From Terribacillus aidingensis (lineage in GTDB: Bacteria > Bacillota > Bacilli > Bacillales > Amphibacillaceae): a DNA stretch of 64,000 bases. Of this stretch, positions 56,249 through 64,000 are shown piece after piece (position 1 is the first letter of the stretch; every line of letters starts with the position of its first letter). Both the position numbers and the translations under genes were made by a program. The notes under the pieces were generated by a model. That model worked only from the letters and a program-made list of their open reading frames with translations, did not search any database and was not told where the DNA came from. The stretch covers positions 872,668 through 936,667 of the forward strand of contig NZ_OBEK01000002.1 of the NCBI RefSeq assembly GCF_900215625.1. Reading direction: 5' to 3'.

Positions 56249-57022
56249 CTACCCTATCAGCAGCGATTCCGCTCCATCAATATAAATCTCCGTTCCTGTA
56301 ATATGACTTGATTCATCCGAAGCCAAAAACTTCACCAAGCTGGCCACTTCTTCCGGCTTTCCTGATCGGTGATCTAACGGTTTGCTGCCTTCTGGGAATG
56401 AAACAGGTACTTCTACTTCTTCTAAATCCGACGTTGGCTTTATCGATTGTTTAAAATCTGTTTCGACTCCGCCCGGGCAAATGACGTTAACACGAATGTG
56501 GTATTGCGCCAGCTCCAATGCTGCCATTTTAGCAAATGTTGCCTGGGCTGCCTTGGAAGTGGAGTAGGCCGTGAAACCTGCTTGTGAAAAGACACGGTTG
56601 CCGCTGACTGAACTAGTAATAATAATGCTGCCGCCTTGCTGCTTTACATAAGGAATGACCGCTTTAACGAGATAGAATGTTCCATTTAAGTTAATGCTGA
56701 GCACCTGGCTCCAATTATCAATGCTCATTGACTCTATCGAAGAAGTTTCGCCGACAATGCCGGCGTTAGCAAATACAGCATCAATTCTGCCGTAATGCTG
56801 CATCACTTTCTCGACCGCTGCCTCTACTTGATCATATGCAGCCATATCACAAGGAATTGCCAGCACAGTATCGCCTGCTGCTTCCATTTCTTCTTGAACT
56901 GCTTGTAGTTTTGCTTTATTGACATCCAGCAAGCAAATACGGAAACCTGCTTTGGCCAGCTTACGTGCAGCAGCCTTGCCGATTCCCGATGCTCCGCCAG
57001 AAATGACGGCCGTTTTGTCCAC
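56249..57022 (-). CDS. SDR family NAD(P)-dependent oxidoreductase
   Basis: A 257-residue short-chain dehydrogenase. The Rossmann motif is SGGASGIGKAAA near the N-terminus, NAG is in FANAGIVGE, the catalytic Ser in IITSSVSGN and Tyr-Lys in YSTSKAA. I start at GTG 57022 with GGAGG 8 bases upstream. It follows the Gfo/Idh gene in the same operon, suggesting successive oxidation or reduction of an imported sugar. The sugar is not known. Confidence 0.9.
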   Translation of the reverse strand: MDKTAVISGGASGIGKAAARKLAKAGFRICLLDVNKAKLQAVQEEMEAAGDTVLAIPCDMAAYDQVEAAVEKVMQHYGRIDAVFANAGIVGETSSIESMSIDNWSQVLSINLNGTFYLVKAVIPYVKQQGGSIIITSSVSGNRVFSQAGFTAYSTSKAAQATFAKMAALELAQYHIRVNVICPGGVETDFKQSIKPTSDLEEVEVPVSFPEGSKPLDHRSGKPEEVASLVKFLASDESSHITGTEIYIDGAESLLIG

Positions 57023-57037
57023 GAAAATTGCCTCCAA

Positions 57038-58318
57038 TTATAGTTTGATTAAGTCTTTTATGGTAACGGCGTTGCCTGTTCTCAAGGAATGATTTCCTGC
57101 AATACCAGTCATAATGCTCATCGCGCCATCCAAGTGGGATGCTGCTCGCTTGAATACATCTGGCTGCGGATTGCCAAACAAATCTTCCAGCAGTGCTGTG
57201 TCGCCGCCGCCGTGCCCGCCTTCTGTTGTTTCCACTTTAACCTCATAAGGCGCATCGAACATTGGGCTAACGACGATGGACACATGCTCCAGCCGGCCTT
57301 CTTCGGCTTTATTTCCTCCCGAATTCACATAAGATTTTTCAATAATTCTTGCATCAATTCTTCCTTTTGTACCATTGAAAGAGACTTGAAAACCTTCCCA
57401 AGGCAAGTAAGCGTTTAAGGAATACGTCAGGATGCTTTTGTTTTTATAATTCACCAGCACGCCTAAAGTATCCTCAATACTTATGCCATCTCCAAAAACG
57501 CTCTGATCTCTTTGATAGCCATCTTCTCTTTCGGCATCCAGATACATTGCTTTTAAATGCGCATTGCTTGCCAAATCAATGGCGAAAGGATCATCTTTCG
57601 CCAGGTCATTCTGATAAGCACGCTGGTAAAAGTTTGTTTCACCTCTTTGCTCGGCATTTTCCCTGCCATAAAAAAGCAGATCACCGACTGCATACACATG
57701 CTCCGGCGTTGTATCCAGCCAGAAGTTTACCAAGTCAAAATGATGCGTGGACTTATGCACCAGCAAACCTCCGCTATTTCGTTTGTCTCGGTGCCACCTG
57801 CGGAAATAATCGGCTCCATGCTTTGTATCAAGTGCCCATTCAAAATGAACGGAATTTACTTGCCCAATGATGCCTGAGCTGATCAGCTCTTTGATTTTTG
57901 TATTATGCGGTGCGTATCGGTAATTAAATGTAACTCGCACTTCTTTTCCAGTCCTATGAATAGCATCTAAAATTTCTTGGCATTTGTGTTCATCAATTGT
58001 CATCGGTTTTTCGGTTATCACGTCACAGCCTAGCTCCAGCGCCTGTATGATATACGTATGATGCGTGCGATCAATCGTCGTGACCACTACGACATCCGGC
58101 TTTTCCTGTAAGATCATTTTTTTAAAATCTGAAGCATGATACAAAGGGATACTGGGATGCTGATATTTTTCCTCCAAAAGCTGATTTGCATAATCCATCC
58201 GCGTTTGATTCGAGTCACAGAAAGCCGCCAATTTACATGTGTCTTTAAAATCTTTCGCCATCGCGCCGTAATAAAATTCTGCCCGGCCTCCTGTGCCAAC
58301 GAGTACATATTTTTTCAT
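57038..58318 (-). CDS. Gfo/Idh/MocA family sugar oxidoreductase
   Basis: A 426-residue NAD(P)-dependent dehydrogenase. The dinucleotide fold starts VLVGTGGRAEFYYGAMA, EKP is in VITEKPMTIDEHK, and a C-terminal beta-sheet domain follows. Family members oxidise cyclitols, glucosides or sugar acids. It is located downstream of the YesL-like gene with a 16-base gap. AAGGAGATTATCGT precedes the ATG. The Lys of EKP is kept, so it is likely active. Confidence 0.92.
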   Translation of the reverse strand: MKKYVLVGTGGRAEFYYGAMAKDFKDTCKLAAFCDSNQTRMDYANQLLEEKYQHPSIPLYHASDFKKMILQEKPDVVVVTTIDRTHHTYIIQALELGCDVITEKPMTIDEHKCQEILDAIHRTGKEVRVTFNYRYAPHNTKIKELISSGIIGQVNSVHFEWALDTKHGADYFRRWHRDKRNSGGLLVHKSTHHFDLVNFWLDTTPEHVYAVGDLLFYGRENAEQRGETNFYQRAYQNDLAKDDPFAIDLASNAHLKAMYLDAEREDGYQRDQSVFGDGISIEDTLGVLVNYKNKSILTYSLNAYLPWEGFQVSFNGTKGRIDARIIEKSYVNSGGNKAEEGRLEHVSIVVSPMFDAPYEVKVETTEGGHGGGDTALLEDLFGNPQPDVFKRAASHLDGAMSIMTGIAGNHSLRTGNAVTIKDLIKL

Positions 58319-58334
58319 ACGATAATCTCCTTAC

Positions 58335-58958
58335 TCAGGCTCGTTTAGCCAGTAATTTTGATGCTTTTTGTTCTGTTCTTTCAAATGCTCTTATAGCTGG
58401 CATCATAATAATCAGTGCTAGTATGCTAAAGCTGAAAAACAAAGCCAGCCCTTGGAAGTACCATAAAATCGCACCTATACCGCCAGCTGCTACACACATC
58501 AGAAAGGTTTGGCCTGGATTGAGCATCATCATAAAGAAAGCACGCTTTACAATTTGGAGCGGTTTCATTTCGTATCGAACAAGCATCGGAAATGCATATA
58601 AACTTGTCAATCCAACGAGACAGGTAAGAACCAGATAAGGAATCGTGAGGTATAATGCCGCGCCATTTGCAGCTGAAGTTAAGAAAAGAAAATCCAGGTA
58701 AAGGATATATCCTAATAAAACAAAGATATATCCCAATTTATTGCTGTTTAAAAACTCTTTTTTATATGTGCTGAGGAAGGTTTGGAATATCGGAAAGTCT
58801 GTTTTTCCTTGCAGCCATTGCTGCATTACATGCAGGAGAGCTGTAGTAGCCGGGAACAACCCAAACAGTAACAGTCCTGGTAATAAGAAGAGCAGCCAGA
58901 GAATGTTGACATAAGCCATTCTCGTAATCCACTCCAGCCCTTTATTTATCGCAGCCAT
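58335..58958 (-). CDS. YesL family membrane protein (DUF624)
   Basis: A 207-residue membrane protein with about five segments; begins MAAINKGLEWITRMAYVNIL, a classic YesL opening, followed by LLFGLFPATTALLHVMQQWL. YesL genes almost always sit in sugar ABC transporter operons of Bacilli, as here; the role is unknown. Begins about 20 bases after the permease. Confidence 0.9.
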   Translation of the reverse strand: MAAINKGLEWITRMAYVNILWLLFLLPGLLLFGLFPATTALLHVMQQWLQGKTDFPIFQTFLSTYKKEFLNSNKLGYIFVLLGYILYLDFLFLTSAANGAALYLTIPYLVLTCLVGLTSLYAFPMLVRYEMKPLQIVKRAFFMMMLNPGQTFLMCVAAGGIGAILWYFQGLALFFSFSILALIIMMPAIRAFERTEQKASKLLAKRA

Positions 58959-58978
58959 TCAATACCGCTCCTTTCCCG

Positions 58979-59818
58979 CTAGCCTTTAAGACCAGTTGTA
59001 CTGATACCTTCTACTACATAACGCTGGAAGATGAAGAAGATGACAAACACTGGTACAAGCGTGACCATCGACATGGCAAACATCGCTCCCCAGTTGGAGA
59101 CAGTTTCATTACTTAGGAACATGTTCAGGGCCATCGAAACGGTATACTTTTCCGGGCTATTCAGATACAGAACTGGCCCGAGCAAGTTATCCCATGTCCA
59201 ATAGAACGTGAAGATAGCTGTCGTTGCTAATGCAGGTACAATCAGCGGCAAGATTACTTTATAAAAGATTTGGAAAGTATTGGCGCCATCAATTGTCGCA
59301 GCTTCATCCAGCTCCCTCGGTATCGTTCGAATAAATTGAACGAGCAAAAAGATGAAGAACGGATGACCAAAGAAAGCTGGAACAACAAGCGGTTTCAATG
59401 AGTTAAGCCAGCCTAGTTCTGAGAAGATGATGTACTGCGGGATCATGACCACTTCGTAAGGAAGCATCAATGTCACCAGCATAATTGCAAACCAAAATCC
59501 GCGGCCAACAAACGTTAATCTGGCGAATCCGTAAGCGATCAATGAACAAGATATCAAATGACCGACGAGCATCCAGAAAACAAATACAATCGTATTTTTA
59601 ATGAACGTTCCAAACCCATAGCCGCCAAATCCTTCCCATCCTTGCGGGTAATTGACAAGCGTGAATGGATTAGGAATAAGCGAACCTGCTGTGACAAATA
59701 TATCCTTACTTTCCTTAAATGAACTGACTAACAGCCAGATCACCGGATACAGCAGCAGGATTGCAAAGCCTCCGACTAAAATATGATAAAGAAAATATTT
59801 TACTTTTGAATTGGCCAA
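58979..59818 (-). CDS. Carbohydrate ABC transporter permease, MalG-type
   Basis: A 279-residue inner permease of the CUT1 family with six membrane segments. The EAA loop is [20 protein letters not shown], where the ATPase docks. It starts at TTG 59818 with GGAGG overlapping the end of the partner permease, 2 bases after its stop. Pairs with the next gene upstream. Confidence 0.94.
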   Translation of the reverse strand: MANSKVKYFLYHILVGGFAILLLYPVIWLLVSSFKESKDIFVTAGSLIPNPFTLVNYPQGWEGFGGYGFGTFIKNTIVFVFWMLVGHLISCSLIAYGFARLTFVGRGFWFAIMLVTLMLPYEVVMIPQYIIFSELGWLNSLKPLVVPAFFGHPFFIFLLVQFIRTIPRELDEAATIDGANTFQIFYKVILPLIVPALATTAIFTFYWTWDNLLGPVLYLNSPEKYTVSMALNMFLSNETVSNWGAMFAMSMVTLVPVFVIFFIFQRYVVEGISTTGLKG

Positions 59819-59820
59819 GG

Positions 59821-60714
59821 CTACTTCACCTCCGACTCATAATGCACCCAATACTTGGACGTCCAGAAAATAATCCCTGTCAAAGCAGCTACAATCAGCA
59901 GCATAACCCATGCCATCGCTGAAGCATAGCCCATGTTGAAGTACTCAAACCCTTGCTTGAATAGATACAGAGAGTACAGCAGCGTACCATCCAGCGGGCC
60001 GCCTGTGCCTTTGGAGATAATAAATGCCGGTACAAATGTCATAAATGCAGCAATTGTCTGCATGATGATGTTGAAAAGCAAAACCGGACTTAACATTGGC
60101 AAGGTAATTTTGAAGAATCTCTGGAAGAAGTTCGCTCCATCTACACTAGCTGCTTCATAAAAACTGGACGGAATGGATTTTAATCCAGCTAGGAAGATCA
60201 GCATTGACGATCCGAATTGCCAAATAGACAAGAAAATCAACATCCATAAAGCAGCTGTCGGCTCTCCAAACCAGCGGACAGCATCCAAACCAAGACCACC
60301 TAAAGCTAAGTTCACGATTCCTGCATCGCCGAAAATATTACGCCACATAATCGCAACCGCGACACTTCCGCCGATTAAGGAAGGCAGATAATACATAGTC
60401 CGGTACAAACCAACTGCTCTTGATCCGGCGTTCAGCAGCATGGCAACAAGTAACGCAAATGCCAATCTTAACGGAACACCGCCTAGTACGTAGATAATGG
60501 TTACTTTCAATGACTGCAGATAACGCGGATCCTCTGTGAACATTTTTTTATAGTTACCCAACCCAATCCATTTCGGTGAGTCAAACAGACCATAACTTGT
60601 AAACGAGAAATATAAGGAAGCCAGCATAGGAATAATCGTGAAGCATAGAAAGCCGATAACGAATGGACCGATAAAAACATAACCCCATAAATTACGCTGC
60701 AAACGTGAACTCAA
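59821..60714 (-). CDS. Carbohydrate ABC transporter permease, MalF-type
   Basis: A 297-residue CUT1 permease with six membrane segments. The EAA loop is [20 protein letters not shown]. Start TTG 60714 with GGAGTGGAG upstream. It forms the membrane channel with the MalG-type partner. No ATPase gene lies in the operon, so it probably uses the shared MsmX-type ATPase, as usual in Bacilli. Confidence 0.94.
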   Translation of the reverse strand: MSSRLQRNLWGYVFIGPFVIGFLCFTIIPMLASLYFSFTSYGLFDSPKWIGLGNYKKMFTEDPRYLQSLKVTIIYVLGGVPLRLAFALLVAMLLNAGSRAVGLYRTMYYLPSLIGGSVAVAIMWRNIFGDAGIVNLALGGLGLDAVRWFGEPTAALWMLIFLSIWQFGSSMLIFLAGLKSIPSSFYEAASVDGANFFQRFFKITLPMLSPVLLFNIIMQTIAAFMTFVPAFIISKGTGGPLDGTLLYSLYLFKQGFEYFNMGYASAMAWVMLLIVAALTGIIFWTSKYWVHYESEVK

Positions 60715-60799
60715 CCCACTCCACTCCTCTCTTATAGAAGTGTGATGAAGACAGAAAGCTGATTTCAGAATCAGCTTTCCGCTTTATCACGGTGTGCTT

Positions 60800-62089
60800 C
60801 TATTGCCCAAGCATCGCTTCTGCTTGGCTGCGGAAGCTTTTTGCTGCTTCTTCCGGTGTAACCTGACCATAGCTGATTTGTTCAGACATTGTGTCTAACA
60901 GCTCGATTACCTCACCAGCACCTGCAGGATCCGGCGCACCCATCGGTGAACTATTCTGTTCCGCCCACTCTACGTATTCAAATACTTGCGCCTGCGCTTC
61001 AGACACCTCACTCATCAATGCTTCTTTAACCTCCGAAGAGCCCGGCACACCACGGTCACCTAAAATTAATTTGTTCGCTTCAATATCATTCATAAAGAAG
61101 TTCAAGAAATCAGCAGCAGCTTCTTTATGCTTGGAGTTTTGTGAAACAGAGAAGAACATACCTGGCTTCAAATACAAGCCATCTGATGTACCTGGTCCCG
61201 GCATTGGTGCGATTTCAAGCGGCTTCTCTGCCACCTGCTTCAAACCGACAAACTGGTTGGACCATTGGAAGATCCCAACTCCTTCTCCTTTTACAACTGG
61301 ATCATCTTCAATACCTGTTATCTGCGCAAGTACATCAGGTGTTGGTGTGGAACCTTTTTCTACTTGCTTGGCTATCATGCCGAAATAATCGACAAACAAC
61401 TGATCATCTTTGTAGCCAAGACCGCTGCCATCTTCCGCATACAAACGAGCACCATTACTGCGAAGATAATAATCAAAGAACACATCTGGTTTTAAGTGTG
61501 TGTCAAAGTAAATACCTTTCGCAGCTGCTTTGTCAGACATCGACTGGTAATCCTCCCATGTCCATCCTTCTGGAATTTCACGATCAAGCCCTATTTCTTC
61601 TAATAAGTCCGGATTGTAATGGAACCCAACGGCGTTTACACCCGTGTTCATACCATAAATCCCATCATTTATCTTTCCGCCATTCACGTAGTCTTCCGTC
61701 ATGTTGCTGGTATCAATCTGCTCCCCAAGATAAGGCGTCAGATCAGCCAATTTATTGCCTTGCGCATATTGCGCTAGATAAGAAACATCCATCTGCACGA
61801 TGTCCGGCAGTTCATTTGCGGCAGCCTGAGGAGAAAGCTTCTGCCAATAATCATCCCAGCTCGCATACTCTGCTTCGATGTTTACATCCGGATTTTGCTC
61901 TTCATACATCTCAATAACTTTAGCCGTATAATCATTTCGCGGCTGATCACCCCACCAAGCCATCCGCAGCGTCACCTTGCCATCTTCTGAACCAGAACCC
62001 CCACTCGAACTGCTGCCTCCACCACTACAAGCAGCAAGCAGCAAAACCAAGATTATACCCCAAACAACCAATACTGACTTTCTTCTCAT
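60800..62089 (-). CDS. Extracellular sugar-binding lipoprotein (family 1 SBP)
   Basis: A 429-residue solute-binding protein. Signal peptide with lipobox LAAC at about residues 18-21, then a Gly/Ser linker (SGGGSSSSGGSG). Mature domain begins TLRMAWWGDQPRNDYTAKVI, typical of CUT1 sugar-binding proteins. AAGGGGG is 6-7 bases before the ATG. It is the first gene of the operon, with a cre operator about 30 bases upstream. The sugar cannot be identified. Confidence 0.94.
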   Translation of the reverse strand: MRRKSVLVVWGIILVLLLAACSGGGSSSSGGSGSEDGKVTLRMAWWGDQPRNDYTAKVIEMYEEQNPDVNIEAEYASWDDYWQKLSPQAAANELPDIVQMDVSYLAQYAQGNKLADLTPYLGEQIDTSNMTEDYVNGGKINDGIYGMNTGVNAVGFHYNPDLLEEIGLDREIPEGWTWEDYQSMSDKAAAKGIYFDTHLKPDVFFDYYLRSNGARLYAEDGSGLGYKDDQLFVDYFGMIAKQVEKGSTPTPDVLAQITGIEDDPVVKGEGVGIFQWSNQFVGLKQVAEKPLEIAPMPGPGTSDGLYLKPGMFFSVSQNSKHKEAAADFLNFFMNDIEANKLILGDRGVPGSSEVKEALMSEVSEAQAQVFEYVEWAEQNSSPMGAPDPAGAGEVIELLDTMSEQISYGQVTPEEAAKSFRSQAEAMLGQ

Positions 62090-62116
62090 CCCACATCCCC
62101 CTTGGTTTGTTATTGA

Positions 62117-62130
62117 TGTAAGCGTTTACA
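62117..62130 (-). promoter_or_regulatory. cre site (CcpA operator) in front of the sugar operon
   Basis: TGTAAACGCTTACA on the minus strand, a perfect palindrome fitting the catabolite-responsive element consensus. It lies about 30 bases before the binding-protein gene and overlaps the likely promoter, so glucose repression is expected. Confidence 0.9.
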
Positions 62131-62208
62131 ATATTTAGTTTAGCAAAAGGGTGGGTAATTGGCATTACAGAAAACAGAGGTAAATGGTTAAAAATTGGAG
62201 GAAGTGTT

Positions 62209-62358
62209 TTAAGCTGAGGAGGATAGTCACAATTCTTTAAAGCCGCAAAATCAATTGGATACTCGCACTGGTGCATTAAAACAAGCGCATGAAGAAGAAA
62301 GAATTAACATTTACGCAAAAACGGATGGAATGTACTGCAATTCAGCGGAAGATAAATA
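62209..62358 (+). other. Orphan reading frame, probably a gene fragment
   Basis: Plus-strand frame SHNSLKPQNQLDTRTGALKQ ... AHEEERINIYAKTDGMYCNS AEDK, ending TAA 62356-62358. Hydrophilic, coding-like in style. No start codon with a ribosome binding site. Family not recognised. Confidence 0.3.
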
Positions 62359-62465
62359 ATTAGTCCGATTCCAAAGTATTGGCAAAAAGGATAGCTGAAC
62401 AGGATGAACACTTACAAAAAAGCAGATTACTTGAGGTTATTTTTAAGCCGGCTGCTTCGCTTTAT

Positions 62466-62783
62466 CTATCTAAAATACTTTCTAACCAGAATAGCATTTG
62501 ATATAGAAACAATCGCTAAAACAACTATCCATCCATATAGAAATTTAGGGTTAATATTAAACTTTTCAATTACAATATAGAAACTTGAACTAAAAAGAAT
62601 AGGACGCCCATTACGATTGAATAGGTCCCTTGTTGTTTTTTATATCCTTCTTTGCCCGTTACTTTCTCAAGTTTGTCAGTATAGCTCCACATTAGTAAAT
62701 CTCCAGCCTTATCATTAATACGCATAACCCAACAGGACACATGCAATAGAAAAAATGTATAGTAAAAGTATCAAAAATCCCAT
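62466..62783 (-). pseudogene. Small membrane protein, DUF3784-like in layout, two frameshifts
   Basis: ATG 62783 with AAAGGAG 10 bases upstream opens MGFLILLLYIFSIACVLLGY, then the frame breaks. It resumes as RINDKAGDLLMWSYTDKLEK ... YSIVMGVL, breaks again, and ends with a third membrane segment (GWIVVLAIVSISNAILVRKY) at TAG 62466-62468. Restored length would be about 105 residues. Membrane helix, soluble basic part and two helices recall the gene remnant at 26.2-26.5 kb. Confidence 0.6.
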
Positions 62784-63080
62784 GAGATAGAAGCTCCTTT
62801 CACTCCTACATGTACCCGATATTTGTTTAGGAATACATCGCTCTAATAGTTTCTATTATTAGAGAAGGATGCGAGCATTATTACATGCTTACCATGCGTA
62901 ATTAATGATGGTTTGCACATGTTCACTTAGTATCAAAAAACAACCTTCTGCAGAAAGCCACTATTAATACCTGCTTCTTTTCCAATCGTTATAAGAGTCT
63001 ATAATCGGCATGTATTAACGATCATACTAATTATGGTTAAAACCAACTAAATAACAACGGATAACCCTATTTACTCAAAC
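62784..63080. other. Gene-free stretch before the tRNA genes
   Basis: About 300 AT-rich bases. Several small inverted repeats (for example CTAATAGTTTCTATTATTAG) but no gene, promoter or repeat family recognised. Confidence 0.55.
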
Positions 63081-63126
63081 AAAAAGGAAGCTGACACAGA
63101 GTTATCATCTGTGTCAGCTTCCTTTT
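63081..63126 (-). terminator. Strong bidirectional terminator after the tRNA genes
   Basis: AAAAGGAAGCTGACACAGA / TCTGTGTCAGCTTCCTTTT with a 7-base loop. Confidence 0.95.
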
Positions 63127-63133
63127 CAATTAG

Positions 63134-63207
63134 CGTCCCAAGAGGGATTCGAACCCCCGACCCACAGCTTAGAAGGCTGTTGCTCTATCCAGCTGAGCTA
63201 TTGGGAC
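63134..63207 (-). tRNA. tRNA-Arg (UCU)
   Basis: Acceptor GTCCCAA / TTGGGAC with discriminator G; T-loop GGTTCGAATCC; anticodon loop CTTCTAA with anticodon TCT. 74 bases, CCA not encoded. Confidence 0.97.
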
Positions 63208-63211
63208 ATGG

Positions 63212-63282
63212 AGCGGGTGAAGGGAATCGAACCCTCGACATCAGCTTGGAAGGCTGAGGTTTTACCACTAAACTACACCCGC
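63212..63282 (-). tRNA. tRNA-Gly (UCC)
   Basis: Acceptor GCGGGTG / CACCCGC with discriminator T; T-loop GGTTCGATTCC; anticodon loop CTTCCAA with anticodon TCC. 71 bases, CCA not encoded. Four bases from tRNA-Arg, so processed from one transcript. Confidence 0.97.
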
Positions 63283-63369
63283 GTAATACGTTTATGTATG
63301 TTGTCCTCTCTTAAGGACAAGATTAATAATACACGATATGGTTCTAATCGTCAATAGTTTTTTTAGATT

Positions 63370-63402
63370 TTAAAAATTGCTCCAGTTTCCCGGAGCAATT
63401 TC
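63370..63402 (-). terminator. Terminator of the DUF420 gene
   Basis: AAATTGCTCC / GGAGCAATTT then TTAAAAT on the minus strand. Confidence 0.85.
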
Positions 63403-63403
63403 A

Positions 63404-63958
63404 TTAATAATACGGGCGGATCATTAGGTAAACGATGACGCCTGTCAGGCTGACATAAAGCCATAATGGCATTGTCCAGCGAGCAATCTTACGGTGCTTT
63501 GGCACGTCCATGTTCCAAGCACGCGTAATCGATGCAAGAGCTAGCGGTACGATAACTGCTGCCAGCACGATATGCGTGATTAAGATAAAGAAGTAAATTG
63601 GACGGATAATACCTTCCCCGCCGAAGGATGAATCTCCAGCTAAGTAGTGATATGACACGTAAGACACTAAGAACAATGTCGTTGTAATAAACGCTGCGTA
63701 AATGAAGCGCTTATGCCAAATAATTTTCTTCTTCATGATGAAGATCAGTGCCAACAGCAGGAAGATGAACGTAAAACTGTTGAATATTGCGTTCAGCATC
63801 GGCAGGATGTGTACATCGAATAAATCGAAGTTTTCGACAGGCGGTAAGCCGCTCAATACAACAACCAATCCATCAATAATGATAGTCAGCCAAATGACAA
63901 GCGGACGATAATTGCGTTTTTTATGATTTGGTTTATAACCGAAATCGGATTCATTCAT
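63404..63958 (-). CDS. DUF420 protein, YozB/CtaM-like cytochrome oxidase assembly factor
   Basis: A 184-residue membrane protein with five segments. Family landmarks: HILPMLNAIFNSFTFIFLLL, WHKRFIYAAFITTTLFLVSY, the His in VSYHYLAGD, ILITHIVLAAVIVPLALASI and KHRKIARWTMPLWLYVSLTG. Histidines in the helices could bind haem or copper. The S. aureus relative CtaM is needed for cytochrome bo-type oxidase assembly. The start is near the right edge of the window with an AGAGGTGATTC-like site upstream. Confidence 0.9.
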   Translation of the reverse strand: MNESDFGYKPNHKKRNYRPLVIWLTIIIDGLVVVLSGLPPVENFDLFDVHILPMLNAIFNSFTFIFLLLALIFIMKKKIIWHKRFIYAAFITTTLFLVSYVSYHYLAGDSSFGGEGIIRPIYFFILITHIVLAAVIVPLALASITRAWNMDVPKHRKIARWTMPLWLYVSLTGVIVYLMIRPYY

Positions 63959-64000
63959 TCAGAATCACCTCTATTCGTAACATTACACTAGTATAACGTA

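Noticed and set aside
61141-61917. 258-codon plus-strand open frame within the sugar-binding protein gene
   Set aside because: It is antisense to a gene with clear lipobox and family motifs; no start signal; composition implausible.

Overview
The window looks like a chromosomal segment of a moderately low-GC, endospore-forming member of the Bacillaceae. It carries spo0B, spoIVFA, spoIVFB, spoIIB, spoVID, safA, ysxE and a cwlJ-type gene, and it follows the well-known Bacillus order safA-pheA-pheB-obg-spo0B-rpmA-prp-rplU ... hemAXCDBL-engB-lonA-clpX-tig. RNase G beside spoIVFB, which B. subtilis lacks, points to the halotolerant Bacillaceae. The genus cannot be fixed from sequence reading alone.

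Layout (almost everything is on the minus strand, so transcription runs from high to low coordinates). 1-14.8 kb: start of safA, phenylalanine synthesis (pheA, pheB), obg-spo0B, the L27/Prp/L21 ribosomal operon with a leader, rng, spoIVFB-spoIVFA, a methyltransferase with an apparent attenuation leader, a TRIC-type membrane protein, minD-minC-mreD-mreC-mreB and radC. 14.8-19.7 kb: a disturbed region. An HxlR regulator and a divergent quinone-reductase-like gene sit where maf is expected, then come spoIIB, remnants of a type IV pilus-like cluster around an intact comC, and a large inverted repeat. 19.7-33.3 kb: yceI, a membrane GGDEF protein, folC, two overlapping RimK-like ATP-grasp ligases, an ABC ATPase, a broken DUF3784-like gene, an amino-acid permease behind two tandem tyrosine T-boxes, a CarD-like gene, an acetyltransferase, and valS behind a valine T-box. 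33.4-50.7 kb: ysxE-spoVID, the haem operon hemAXCDBL, a LiaI-like membrane protein, engB-lonA, clpX, tig and ysoA. 50.8-62.1 kb: small genes, a decayed beta-helix protein, a CwlJ-like hydrolase, and a catabolite-controlled sugar locus. That locus has a binding protein, two permeases, YesL, two dehydrogenases, a YesM/YesN-like two-component system and an SGNH esterase. 62.1-64 kb: gene debris, tRNA-Gly and tRNA-Arg, and a CtaM/YozB-like protein.

The conserved part links ribosome assembly, cell shape and division, haem supply and proteolysis with spore formation. The accessory parts are more interesting: a leader-peptide-controlled methyltransferase, duplicated Tyr T-boxes followed by a Tyr-containing upstream ORF, a translationally coupled pair of ATP-grasp ligases, and a decayed pilus locus that still keeps its prepilin peptidase. 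No complete mobile element, prophage or CRISPR array was seen.
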